This document shows, piece after piece, positions 37,963 to 46,548 of a stretch of 64,000 nucleotides of DNA. Source of the DNA: an uncultured Alphaproteobacteria bacterium (lineage in GTDB: Bacteria; Pseudomonadota; Alphaproteobacteria; Rhizobiales; Aestuariivirgaceae); assembly GCA_945957365.1 (NCBI GenBank), contig CAMFKI010000013.1, positions 1-64,000 of the forward strand, given 5' to 3'. A model generated the notes under the pieces. It ran no database searches, was not told the origin of the DNA, and saw only the letters and a program-made list of their open reading frames with translations. The translations under genes and the position numbers were made by a program. Numbering within the stretch: the first letter of the stretch is position 1; every line of letters begins with the position of its first letter.

Positions 37963-38985
37963 TCAGGCGGCCAGGCGTTTGCTGTTTCGGTATCCGAAAT
38001 CATCGGCATAGCCGAACAGGCCGGCCTGGCCTCCGGTGTGGAGGAACACGACGTTCTGGCCCTTCTTGAAGAAGCCCTTGCGGCACAGGTCGATGAGGCC
38101 GGCCATGCCCTTGCCGGAATAGACGGGGTCGAGCAGGATTGCCTCGGTTCGCGCCAGAAGCTCGATCGCCGCGATGGTGTCGGCACCCGGGAAGCCATAA
38201 CCCTTGCCTACATAGTCACAGTTGGCAACGACGTCTTCGCGCTTCACCGCGCCCGGGCAGCCGCACTTCTCGGCGGTGAGGGCGGCGAGCTTGTAGACAT
38301 TCTCTTCCTGCCGGTCCTTCGGCGCGCGCACGCCGATGCCGAGGAGCGGCACGCCGGAATTGATGCCGCAGAGACCCGCCACGAGCCCGGCCTGGGTCCC
38401 CGCACTCCCGGTGGCATGGACGACATGGTCGATGCGGAGGCCCATGTCATTGGCCTGGGTCACGAGTTCGATCGCGGCATTGACATATCCCAGCGCGCCC
38501 GTCGGGTTGGAGCCGCCGCCGGGGATGGCATAGGGCTTGCGCCCTTCGGCCTTCATGCGCTCGGCAACCTTCGTCATCTCGCCGTTCATGTCGGGATTGG
38601 CCGGGCGGTGTTCGACGCTGGCGCCGTGCAGGAAGTCGAGCAGCACGTTGCCGTTGGTGGTGTAGTCGGGATCGGTCTTGCCGGTGCGGTCCTCGAGCAG
38701 AATGTGGCAGGCGATACCCATGCGTGCGGCGAATGCCGCCGTCTGCCGGGCATGGTTCGACTGCGTCGCACCCTGGGTGAGGACGATGTCTGCCCCCTGG
38801 TCGCGTGCCTCGGCCATCAGGAACTCGAGCTTGCGGGTCTTGTTGCCGCCGGTCGACATGCCGGTGCAATCGTCGCGCTTGATCCAGAGTTCCGGCCCGC
38901 CGAGATGCCGGCTGAGGTTCGGCATGTGCTCCAGCGGCGTCGGCAGATGGGCGAAGCGAACACGGGGAAAACGGCCGAGGTTCAT
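37963..38985 (-). CDS. cuyA: L-cysteate sulfo-lyase
   Basis: This is a 340-residue fold-type II PLP enzyme. K49 in [11 protein letters not shown] binds PLP, and [33 protein letters not shown] and [13 protein letters not shown] are the blocks shared by CuyA, D-cysteine desulfhydrase and ACC deaminase. The overall sequence is closest to CuyA as I know it, which turns L-cysteate into pyruvate, ammonium and sulfite. The sulfonate-type transporter in the same operon agrees. ATG 38985 has GGAGCT upstream. It is the first gene of the operon, facing a LysR gene. D-cysteine desulfhydrase is the main alternative. Confidence 0.85.
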   Translation of the reverse strand: MNLGRFPRVRFAHLPTPLEHMPNLSRHLGGPELWIKRDDCTGMSTGGNKTRKLEFLMAEARDQGADIVLTQGATQSNHARQTAAFAARMGIACHILLEDRTGKTDPDYTTNGNVLLDFLHGASVEHRPANPDMNGEMTKVAERMKAEGRKPYAIPGGGSNPTGALGYVNAAIELVTQANDMGLRIDHVVHATGSAGTQAGLVAGLCGINSGVPLLGIGVRAPKDRQEENVYKLAALTAEKCGCPGAVKREDVVANCDYVGKGYGFPGADTIAAIELLARTEAILLDPVYSGKGMAGLIDLCRKGFFKKGQNVVFLHTGGQAGLFGYADDFGYRNSKRLAA

Positions 38986-39090
38986 GGCGGTCAGAGCTCC
39001 AGCAGGCAACAATCAGAATGCAAAGTTGCTATGGTGTGCTAGTGTATTCCTGCATTTGGCATCGTAAAAATGCCGATTGCCGACCGTACC

Positions 39091-39105
39091 ATGCAGATGT
39101 TGCAT
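39091..39105. promoter_or_regulatory. LysR-type box between cuyA and the LysR gene
   Basis: ATGCA-N5-TGCAT is a perfect dyad that also fits the T-N11-A rule for LysR sites. It ends 15 bases before the LysR start. Further ATGCA (39018-39022) and TGCAT (39051-39055) half-sites lie in the same 135-base gap. The regulator encoded next door probably binds here and controls both directions. Confidence 0.55.
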
Positions 39106-39120
39106 ATTGAGCGGGGAGCC

Positions 39121-40017
39121 ATGGACCTGCGATGGCTGGAGGATCTGGTGGCGCTCGCCGAAGCGGGCTCGATCACCCGCGCCGCCGCCCTGCGCAACGT
39201 CACGCAGCCCGCCTTCACCCGGCGCATCCAGCAGATCGAGCAATGGCTTGGCACGCCCGTCATCGATCGCAGCGTACGGCCGGCGCGTGTGTCTGCCGCC
39301 GTGCTGCGCAAGATCGAGGACGTGCGCGCCCTGTCCGGTGAAATCCGGCAGCTGCGGCGTGACGTGGCGGATGGCGATGCCGCGCAGCGCCGGGTGGCGA
39401 TCGCGGCCCAGCATTCCCTTTCCGCCGGCCTGCTGCCGCGCTTCATCGCGCATCTGCAGCAGCGCAAGCCGGCGCCCACCATCCAGCTGCGATCCGCCGA
39501 CCGGGCGGAATGCCATACCCTGCTGATGACGAGGCAGGTCTCGATGCTGATGATCTACGAGACCGAGGGGCTGCCCATTGCCCCGGACGAAACGCTGATC
39601 GAGCGCCGGGTGATCGGCGCGGACCATCTCTGCCCCGTCGTGTCGCCGCAGCGGCGGGCAGCGCTTCCCGGTGCGAGGCACGTCCCGGTGATCGGTTACC
39701 CGCCCGATGTCTTCTTCGGTAATGTCTTCGCGCGGCGCATCCTGCCGCTGCTGCAGGCCCGCCAGCCTGTGGAGGTGCTGTGCGAAACGGCACTGGTGCC
39801 CGCGGCCCTGGCGCTGGCGCTCGAAGGTGCGGGCATCGCCTGGCTGCCGCGCAGCCTGTGCGGCCCCCACCTCGGATCCGGAGCCCTCGTCGAGTTGGGT
39901 CCGGAGCATGGCAGCGTCGAGATGCAGATCGTCTCGGCACGGCTCACCACGCCGCGGCCAGCACATGTCGACGCGGTGTGGGCCGCGCTCGGCGCCTTCA
40001 TGGCAGCCCGCACATGA
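39121..40017 (+). CDS. LysR family regulator, probable controller of the sulfonate operon
   Basis: This is a 298-residue regulator. ATG 39121 follows GGGGAG and gives the standard start (MDLRWLEDLVALAEAGS). The helix-turn-helix is at about 15-60 and the effector domain from about 90. It is divergent from cuyA and overlaps the next LysR gene by four bases. It has the N-terminal style of regulators that sit beside aminosulfonate or amino acid genes. Regulation of cuyA by a cysteate-like ligand is a fair inference. Confidence 0.87.
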   Translation: MDLRWLEDLVALAEAGSITRAAALRNVTQPAFTRRIQQIEQWLGTPVIDRSVRPARVSAAVLRKIEDVRALSGEIRQLRRDVADGDAAQRRVAIAAQHSLSAGLLPRFIAHLQQRKPAPTIQLRSADRAECHTLLMTRQVSMLMIYETEGLPIAPDETLIERRVIGADHLCPVVSPQRRAALPGARHVPVIGYPPDVFFGNVFARRILPLLQARQPVEVLCETALVPAALALALEGAGIAWLPRSLCGPHLGSGALVELGPEHGSVEMQIVSARLTTPRPAHVDAVWAALGAFMAART

Positions 40018-41087
40018 GGCCCGGCTCACCTGGTTCGTCTGGCATCACTGGCCCCGCCGACTTCAGCGACATCAGCCTGCGGTCGCTGCAGGTGTTCGCG
40101 GCCGTCGAGGAAACCGGCTCCATGACCCTCGCCGCGGCGCGGCTCGGGGCGAGCCGGTCGGGTATTTCCCAGCAGATCACCAATCTCGAGCTCACGCTGG
40201 GCGCTCCCTTGTTCGACCGGACCGCCCGCCCCATGGTGCTGACGCCGGTGGGCGTCGTGCTGCGCCGCCACGCCCACCACATTCTCGAGGCGGTGAGCGC
40301 GGCGCGCACCGAATTGCTGGAGCTCTCGCTCTCTGCTCTCGTCGAATTGCGGCTGGGCATCATCGACGATCTCGATGCCTCGGTGACCCCCGAGCTCGTG
40401 TCGCACATCCGCTCGCTCTACCCGCGCTGCCAGCTGTCGGTGAGTTCCGGCCGCTCCGACAGCCTTACGTCGGGCCTGGTGAAGCGCCTCGACGACGTGG
40501 TGGTGACCGGGGTCCTCCCTGAAGACATGTCGCATTTCGAGGATTATCCCATCCTGCGCGAGTCCTTCATCATCGCAGCGGCGAGCGGCGCCCTCGCAGG
40601 TGGGGCAGGCCTGCGCCGGCAGCTCGAGACAGCGCCCTTCGTGCGCTACACCTCGGCCATGCCGATCGGGCAGCTCATCAACCAGCATCTCAGACGTCTG
40701 CGCATCGAGCTTCCCGCTCCCTTCGCCTTCGACGCATCGCGCTCGGTCTTCGCCATGATGCAGAAATGCGGGGGCTGGACCATCACCACGCCGCTCTGCC
40801 TGCTCGATGCCGCGCCGGAGCGCGAGACCTTCGACTATTTCAGGCTGCCCTTCGCCGGCTTCACCCGCACAATCCGGCTGGTCGCCCGCCGCGAGGAACT
40901 CGGACACCTGCCGGGCAGGCTCGCCAGCCTGTGCCGGCGGCTGATCGCCGAACAGATCTTGCCGCGCGTACATGGCGTGGCGCCGTGGACCGAGGATGCC
41001 CTCGTGGTGCTCGGCAACGACGGCGAGCCGCTCACGAAGGACGCCGCAATCGCTGCGGCGGAAGCAGGATCCTGTAGCGCTCCCTGA
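40014..41087 (+). CDS. Second LysR family regulator
   Basis: This is a 357-residue protein, longer than the usual 300, with an 18-residue N-terminal extension before the helix-turn-helix (GSMTLAAARLGASRSGISQQI) and a C-terminal extension. It starts in an ATGA overlap with the LysR gene before it, so both are one transcript. Its 3' end runs 56 bases into the convergent mttB-like gene. It may control the methyltransferase/flavoprotein pair to its right. Tandem co-translated LysR genes are uncommon. Confidence 0.85.
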   Translation: MRPGSPGSSGITGPADFSDISLRSLQVFAAVEETGSMTLAAARLGASRSGISQQITNLELTLGAPLFDRTARPMVLTPVGVVLRRHAHHILEAVSAARTELLELSLSALVELRLGIIDDLDASVTPELVSHIRSLYPRCQLSVSSGRSDSLTSGLVKRLDDVVVTGVLPEDMSHFEDYPILRESFIIAAASGALAGGAGLRRQLETAPFVRYTSAMPIGQLINQHLRRLRIELPAPFAFDASRSVFAMMQKCGGWTITTPLCLLDAAPERETFDYFRLPFAGFTRTIRLVARREELGHLPGRLASLCRRLIAEQILPRVHGVAPWTEDALVVLGNDGEPLTKDAAIAAAEAGSCSAP

Positions 41088-42591
41088 TCGCTGCGTCTGC
41101 CGCGCCCGAGAGGTAATCGGGGTAATGCGTGGCGAGGACCTGCTGTGCCTTGGCCCTGGAGCGTGACCACAGATCGGCAGCGCCCTTGTCGGCCCAGCTG
41201 CGCGGGTCATCGCGGTCCGCCAGCTTGGGATAGTAATAGTCCCGCTCCATCGCAGCCAGCGTATGGTCGGCGCCGAGGAAATGCCCTTCGCCAAGTACGG
41301 AGCTGCAGATCGCCTCGAAGCCGAGGCTGTCCTCGCTCACCTCGATGCCCTTGATGATGCGGTAGATGTGCGACAGCATCTCGTCGTCGGCCACGAAGGC
41401 CTCGAAGGAGGCGCCGAGCAGGCTCGCCATCATGCCGGAGCTTTCATAGATCATGTTGGTCCCGGCGAGGCCTGCCGCCAGCGCAGAAAAGGCCTTTTCC
41501 GCACCCATCTGGGCATCCACCGCCTTGGCGTCGGTCATCGAGGAGGCGGCGCCCGAGGGCAGGCCCAGCCAGTTCGACAGCTGCCCGGAGGCGGCGTTCA
41601 TCACCGAGATTTCGCCGCCGCCGCCGCAGAAGGCGCCCGTCCTCAGGTCGATCACCAGCGGCCAGTTGGAGAAGATCATCGGATAGCCGGGCGAGATCAT
41701 GTTGACGAGCACCAGCGCGGCCAGCGTCTCGGCCAGCGACTGCGCGAGAAAGCCCGCCGGTATTGCCGGAGCGGTCGCACCCGATTGTGCTGCGATGATG
41801 GCATTGATCGGCACGCCGCGCCTGATGCAGGCATAGGTCACGTCCACGGCATCCTCGCCATAGCGCATCGGCGAGATGACCGGCGAGATGTGGGCCTTGC
41901 AGAAGGGCCGCTTGCGATAGAGGCCCTCGCCACCCAGCGCGATGTCGAACATGTCGATGATCGGATCGACGTGCTCGGCGAGCGTGAAGCTGGTGCCCAC
42001 CGGCTTCGTCGTGCCCGCGAGCAGCGCATAGGCGGTGTTGACGTCGAGATCGAGATTGTCGGGGACATCGGTCGCGACGCAGCAGCGCGTGAACCAGCTG
42101 ACATTGGCGAGCGTGTCGATGAGCCGCGTAAAATCATAAAGATCGGCGAGCGTCGAGGAGCGGTAGCGCCCGGTTTCGATGTCGAGCGTCTGCACGGCCG
42201 CACCGCCGGTGCCGAAATGGACGCGCTCGCCGCCGATCTCGAAATCATGCTTCGGGTCGCGGCCATGATAGACGAAGGACTTGGCGGCCCCGGCGATGAC
42301 GTCTTCGACGAGGCCCCCGGAATAGCAAAGCCGTCCGCGCGCAGAGAGGTGCGCGCCCTTGGTCAGGGCAAGGTCCTGGAAGCGCCGGGGCACCTCGCCC
42401 ATGCCCAGTTCTTCCAGCAAGCGGAGGGCCGTATCGTAGATGGCGCGGAGGCCGGCCTCGCTCAGCGGCTTGTAGCTGCCGCCCGTCGGGCCGGGTGGAG
42501 CGGGGTTCGTTTCCGGGCCCGCCTGGCGCACCGCGACGCGGGCGGTGCGGCCTCCGGCGCGGCGGCCAATCCGGGCAGTTTCACCAGTCAA
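41032..42591 (-). CDS. MttB-family methyltransferase without pyrrolysine
   Basis: This is a 519-residue TIM-barrel protein of the trimethylamine methyltransferase superfamily (GTGGAAVQTLD, TDVPDNLDLDV, GAFCGGGGEISVMNAA). The frame has no internal TAG, so it is one of the non-pyrrolysine members, such as glycine betaine methyltransferases, which pass a methyl group from a quaternary amine to a corrinoid protein. No corrinoid-protein gene is adjacent. A divergent dimethylglycine dehydrogenase-like gene suggests sequential removal of N-methyl groups. The N-terminal 35 residues are low complexity. Confidence 0.88.
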   Translation of the reverse strand: MTGETARIGRRAGGRTARVAVRQAGPETNPAPPGPTGGSYKPLSEAGLRAIYDTALRLLEELGMGEVPRRFQDLALTKGAHLSARGRLCYSGGLVEDVIAGAAKSFVYHGRDPKHDFEIGGERVHFGTGGAAVQTLDIETGRYRSSTLADLYDFTRLIDTLANVSWFTRCCVATDVPDNLDLDVNTAYALLAGTTKPVGTSFTLAEHVDPIIDMFDIALGGEGLYRKRPFCKAHISPVISPMRYGEDAVDVTYACIRRGVPINAIIAAQSGATAPAIPAGFLAQSLAETLAALVLVNMISPGYPMIFSNWPLVIDLRTGAFCGGGGEISVMNAASGQLSNWLGLPSGAASSMTDAKAVDAQMGAEKAFSALAAGLAGTNMIYESSGMMASLLGASFEAFVADDEMLSHIYRIIKGIEVSEDSLGFEAICSSVLGEGHFLGADHTLAAMERDYYYPKLADRDDPRSWADKGAADLWSRSRAKAQQVLATHYPDYLSGAADAAIRERYRILLPPQRLRRPS

Positions 42592-42664
42592 TCGAGCTCT
42601 CCCGCTTGCAGGATCTCCAGATCGCAGAGTAGCCGGATTTCTTTCTCCGGAATGGATTTCCGGG

Positions 42665-42707
42665 ATTGTTCAGCAAATGCGAACAATCATGTCAGCCTTG
42701 CTGAACA
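42665..42707. promoter_or_regulatory. Compound palindrome upstream of the flavoprotein gene
   Basis: ATTGTTC (42665-42671) pairs with GAACAAT (42681-42687) over a 9-base spacer. The overlapping TGTTCAGCAA (42667-42676) pairs exactly with TTGCTGAACA (42698-42707). One left arm thus has two alternative partners, giving three TGTTC/GAACA half-sites. The block lies in the 191-base gap between the divergent methyltransferase and dehydrogenase genes. It is likely an operator for a dimeric regulator. Confidence 0.55.
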
Positions 42708-42782
42708 TGATCCTCCCCGGCTTGCGGCATCGTCGCCAGCCGCTAGCCTGCCGGCAATTGCGTCCGACGGAGGAAAGTCATC

Positions 42783-45203
42783 GTGAAGACCCATGCCCGT
42801 GTCGTCGTCATCGGTGGCGGAATTGCCGGATGCTCGACGCTCTATCATCTGACCCGTGAAGGCTGGTCGGACGTGATGATGGTGGAGCGCGACGAGCTCA
42901 CCTCCGGCACCACTTGGCACTCGGCCGCCCAGGTCACCAATTTCGGCGGCGTGCAGACCATGGTCGGCCTCAAGTCGCATTCGATCCGCCTCTACCGTGA
43001 ACTGGCGGAGGATGCCGATTATCCGATCAATTATCATTACGGCACCGGCGGCATCCGGCTGGCGTCCACCCGCGATCACCTCGACGGCTATCACCACTTC
43101 GTCTCGCAGGCCAGGGGCATGGGGGTCGACTTCGAGGTGATCGACGCGGCTGAGTGCAAGCGCCGCCACCCGCTGATCACCACCGACAACCTGCTCGGCG
43201 CCCTGTGGGATCCGCATGACGGTGACATCGATCCGGCCCAGCTCTGCCAGGCGCTGGCGCGCCGGGCGCGCAAGGCGGGTGCGGAGATCCTGCGCCAGAC
43301 GCCGGTCACCGGCCTCACCCAGAAACCCGGAGGCGAGTGGATCGTCCACACCGGGAAGGGCGACATCACCGCCGAGCACGTGGTCAATGCCGGCGGATAC
43401 CGCTGCAACGAGATCGGCGCGATGATGGGGGTCATGCATCCGGTCGCCTCGATGGAGCACCAGTATTTCCTCACCGAGCCCATTCGCGACATCGAGGCGC
43501 TGGATTTCCGCGTGCCGCTGATCCGCTGTCCGACGGATGATTTCTACTGCCGGCAGGAAAAGAAGGGCCTGCTCGTGGGCTTCTATGAACAGGCCTGCAA
43601 GACCTGGGGGCTCGACGGCATCGATCCGGCCTTCACCAAGGCGCTGTGCCCCGATGATCCGGACCGCGTCCTGCCGGTGCTCGAGAATGTCTTCAGGCGC
43701 CTGCCCTGCCTCACCGAGACCGGCATCCACACCATCATCAACGGGCCCATCACCTATACGCCCGACGGCCTGCCGATCGTCGGGCGCATACCGGGCAAGC
43801 GCAACGCATGGTGCATCACCGGGCTGCGGGCGGGCATTGGCGAAGGCGGCGGCCATGGCTGGCTGCTCGCCCAGCAGATCGTCCACGGCGAGGCCTGCTA
43901 TGACACGTGGTGCCTCGATCCGCGGCGCTTCACGCGCCATGCCAATGTCGAGTTCACGGCGCTGAAGGCGATCGAGGACTACCAGAACGAGTTCCGCTTC
44001 CACATGCCGCATGAATGGCGTCCCGCGGGGCGTCCGGCCAAGACCACGCCCCTCTATCTCGCGCTGCAGGCGGCGGGCGCGTCCTTCGGTGTTGTCAACG
44101 GCTGGGAGCGCGCGGCCTTCTTCAAGCCGGCGCCCGAGTTCCGCGGCGAACATTCCTTCCGCTTCGACAACACCTTCGACGTGATCGGCCATGAGGTGCG
44201 CGCCGTTCAGCAGCGTGTCGGCATCATGGAGGTGAACGGCTTCAACCGCATCGAGATCAGCGGTGACGGGGTGCATGCCTGGCTCGATGGCATCACCTGC
44301 TCGGCGGTGCCGCGCAAGCCCGGCAAGGTCGGGCTCTGCTACCTTCTCAATGAGTTCGGCAACATCAAGGGCGAGGCCACGATTGCCAATGTGGGTGAAG
44401 GCCGCGTCTGGTTCGGCTCGGCCGCGGCTGCCGAATATCACGACATGGACTGGCTGCGCGCCAGGCTACCCGAAGATGGCTCGATCCACCTTGAGAGCCT
44501 GACGAACAGCCACACCATCCTCGTCATTGCCGGCCCCAACTCCCGCGAACTGCTGCAACGCGTGGCATCGCGCAGCGACTGGTCGAAGGAGTCTTTCCCA
44601 TGGCTCACCTGCAAGCCCGTGTTCGTCGGTCACCACGAGGCGCTGGCGATGGCCGTCAGTTTCTCCGGCGAACTGGCCTTCGAGCTGCACATTCGCAATG
44701 AATTCCTGCTCGGCGCCTATTCTGAAATCGAGGCGGCGGGGCATGACCTCGGCCTCGCTCACTTCGGCCTGCTCGCCACCGAGTCGATGCGGCTGGAGAA
44801 GAGCTACCGACATTGGAAGGCCGATCTGATCACCGAGTTCAACCCCTATGAATCCGGACTCGGCCGCTTCGTCAGACTGGACAAGCCCTTCATCGGCCGG
44901 GAGGCGCTGATCGACATGAAGACGAAGCCGCCACGAAGGAGCTTCGTCACCCTGGAGCTTCACACCAGCGAGGCTCCGGCCCACCCGGGCGACAGTGTCA
45001 TGAAGGATGGCCGGCTCGCAGGCACCATCAGCTCAGCTGCCTGGGGCCATCGCGTCGGCAAGAACCTCGCCATGGCCTTCGTCGAGCCGGCTCTTGCCGG
45101 GCCGGGAACGGCCCTGTCCGTCGCGTTTCTCGGATCGCTCTTCGATGCAACCGTGATTGCGGAGTGTCCCTACGACCCCTCCAACAGCAGGATGCGCGCG
45201 TGA
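42783..45203 (+). CDS. Dimethylglycine dehydrogenase-like FAD/GcvT fusion protein
   Basis: This is an 806-residue protein. The N-terminal FAD-dependent amine oxidase has GGGIAG (11-16) and the W45-H46 pair whose histidine holds FAD covalently in dimethylglycine and sarcosine dehydrogenases. The C-terminal half (about 430-800) is a glycine cleavage T-protein domain that binds tetrahydrofolate and captures the released one-carbon unit. GTG 42783 is supported by GGAGGAAA upstream. It would demethylate dimethylglycine, sarcosine or a related N-methyl compound, downstream of the MttB-like enzyme. Confidence 0.92.
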   Translation: MKTHARVVVIGGGIAGCSTLYHLTREGWSDVMMVERDELTSGTTWHSAAQVTNFGGVQTMVGLKSHSIRLYRELAEDADYPINYHYGTGGIRLASTRDHLDGYHHFVSQARGMGVDFEVIDAAECKRRHPLITTDNLLGALWDPHDGDIDPAQLCQALARRARKAGAEILRQTPVTGLTQKPGGEWIVHTGKGDITAEHVVNAGGYRCNEIGAMMGVMHPVASMEHQYFLTEPIRDIEALDFRVPLIRCPTDDFYCRQEKKGLLVGFYEQACKTWGLDGIDPAFTKALCPDDPDRVLPVLENVFRRLPCLTETGIHTIINGPITYTPDGLPIVGRIPGKRNAWCITGLRAGIGEGGGHGWLLAQQIVHGEACYDTWCLDPRRFTRHANVEFTALKAIEDYQNEFRFHMPHEWRPAGRPAKTTPLYLALQAAGASFGVVNGWERAAFFKPAPEFRGEHSFRFDNTFDVIGHEVRAVQQRVGIMEVNGFNRIEISGDGVHAWLDGITCSAVPRKPGKVGLCYLLNEFGNIKGEATIANVGEGRVWFGSAAAAEYHDMDWLRARLPEDGSIHLESLTNSHTILVIAGPNSRELLQRVASRSDWSKESFPWLTCKPVFVGHHEALAMAVSFSGELAFELHIRNEFLLGAYSEIEAAGHDLGLAHFGLLATESMRLEKSYRHWKADLITEFNPYESGLGRFVRLDKPFIGREALIDMKTKPPRRSFVTLELHTSEAPAHPGDSVMKDGRLAGTISSAAWGHRVGKNLAMAFVEPALAGPGTALSVAFLGSLFDATVIAECPYDPSNSRMRA

Positions 45204-45230
45204 GGCACCTGCGAAAGAACTGCAGATGAC

Positions 45231-45288
45231 AATCGATCGGATCGGCAAGGCGCACTGCGCAAGGCAGCACGACAGGATCGATTTTTTC
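45231..45288 (+). terminator. Possible terminator between convergent genes
   Basis: AATCGATC (45231-45238) pairs with GATCGATT (45276-45283), an inner GCGC-ACT-GCGC hairpin lies at 45250-45260, and six T follow at 45282-45287. It fits a terminator for the flavoprotein gene, though the outer loop is long. Confidence 0.4.
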
Positions 45289-46545
45289 CTATCTCATGTT
45301 GCCCGTATGGCCCAGTGAGAAGCGGCCCGGCTGCGGCCACACGGTCAGGCCATGTGGTTCGATGCCGACATTGATCTTCGTGACCGCGCCGGTCGCCGTG
45401 TCGATGGCGTAGACCTGGTTGTCAAACCGGCCCGAGAGCCAGAGTTCCTTGCCGTCTGCGGTGACATTGCCCATGTCCGGGCTGCCACCGCCGGGGATCG
45501 GCCATTGCGCGACGATCTGCCGGCTCGCGAAATCGATGACCGAAACGCTGCCCTCACCGCCTGGCCTGTCCGGCATGTGATGGGAGCCGCGGTTGGAGAC
45601 ATAGATCCTGGTGCCGTCCCGGCTGGTGGTGAGCCCATGTGCGCCCTTGCCCGTGGGAAGAAAGCCCGCTTCCCGGAACGAGCCCGCGTCAATGAAGTAG
45701 ACGCCGTCACTCATCATGTCGGTCACGAAGAACGTCGTCCCGTCTGCTGAAAGCCGGACATCCTGCGGCATGCTCATGGGCTTGGACAGCTTGATATCGT
45801 CGAGCACCGTGCCGTTCTTCACGTCGACCTTCAGGAGGTTGCCGCTGAACTCGCAGGTGAACACCATGAAGGAATAGTCGGCCGAATAGTCGGCGTGGTT
45901 GATCCCCTTGCAGGTCGGCGTTTCGATGGTGGACCTGAGGGCCATGGTCTGGGGATCGCGAAGTTCCAGACGGTGAAACGCCTCCGCCACCACGATGGCT
46001 GCCGAACCGTCCGGCAGGAAATACATGTTGTAGGGGTCATTCACGGCAACCTGCTGGCCCGCCTTCCCGGTGAACGGATCGATCGGCGTCAGGGACCCCC
46101 GCAGCGTCTGGTCGGCGTTGTTGGCAACCCACAAGGTCTTCAGGTCCCAGGCCGGAATGATGTGCTCGGGGCCTCTGCCAACCTTGATGGTCTCGATGAC
46201 CTTGTGCGTGGCGGGATCGATGACGCTGACGGTGTTGGACCCGTGATTGGGAACATAGACGCGGGGCAGAGCGTCGCGCACGGTCGGACTGAGCTTGTCG
46301 GCGCCGATCTCGCCATAGACGTTCAGCGGGGCCGGGGCCTTCGGCGTTTCGCCTGCGCTCGCCTGGCCAGCGGCTGGCGGCTGCGAAGAACCGCTGGCCG
46401 CGGCCGGTGGAACGGCCACGGGAACCCCGCTCCCCGATGTGTTCGCGTCGCCATCCGTGCCGGACCACGCGGCGGACGACTGCACCGCCATGCCGAATAA
46501 AAGCGCCAGCGCCACCGCGGCGGCTTTCGAAGCAAACCAAGCCAT
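45289..46545 (-). CDS. Exported YVTN/YncE-like beta-propeller protein
   Basis: This is a 418-residue exported protein: signal peptide to about residue 25, a Pro/Ala/Ser-rich linker to about 75, then a seven-bladed propeller with repeats such as VYVPNHGSNTVSVIDPATHKV and IYVSNRGSHHMPD. These folds bind partners or metals and sometimes carry quinone or heme-linked dehydrogenase activity, but no catalytic motif is seen. It begins three bases after the stop of the creatininase gene, so the pair is one operon and probably acts together in the periplasm. Confidence 0.82.
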   Translation of the reverse strand: MAWFASKAAAVALALLFGMAVQSSAAWSGTDGDANTSGSGVPVAVPPAAASGSSQPPAAGQASAGETPKAPAPLNVYGEIGADKLSPTVRDALPRVYVPNHGSNTVSVIDPATHKVIETIKVGRGPEHIIPAWDLKTLWVANNADQTLRGSLTPIDPFTGKAGQQVAVNDPYNMYFLPDGSAAIVVAEAFHRLELRDPQTMALRSTIETPTCKGINHADYSADYSFMVFTCEFSGNLLKVDVKNGTVLDDIKLSKPMSMPQDVRLSADGTTFFVTDMMSDGVYFIDAGSFREAGFLPTGKGAHGLTTSRDGTRIYVSNRGSHHMPDRPGGEGSVSVIDFASRQIVAQWPIPGGGSPDMGNVTADGKELWLSGRFDNQVYAIDTATGAVTKINVGIEPHGLTVWPQPGRFSLGHTGNMR

Positions 46546-46548
46546 GTT

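Noticed and set aside
37963..38985. ACC deaminase or D-cysteine desulfhydrase
   Set aside because: The fold is shared, but the overall sequence and the TauABC-like neighbours fit CuyA better; D-cysteine desulfhydrase remains the fallback.
41032..42591. Pyrrolysine-containing trimethylamine methyltransferase
   Set aside because: There is no in-frame TAG in the gene and no pyl gene nearby, so it belongs to the non-pyrrolysine branch.
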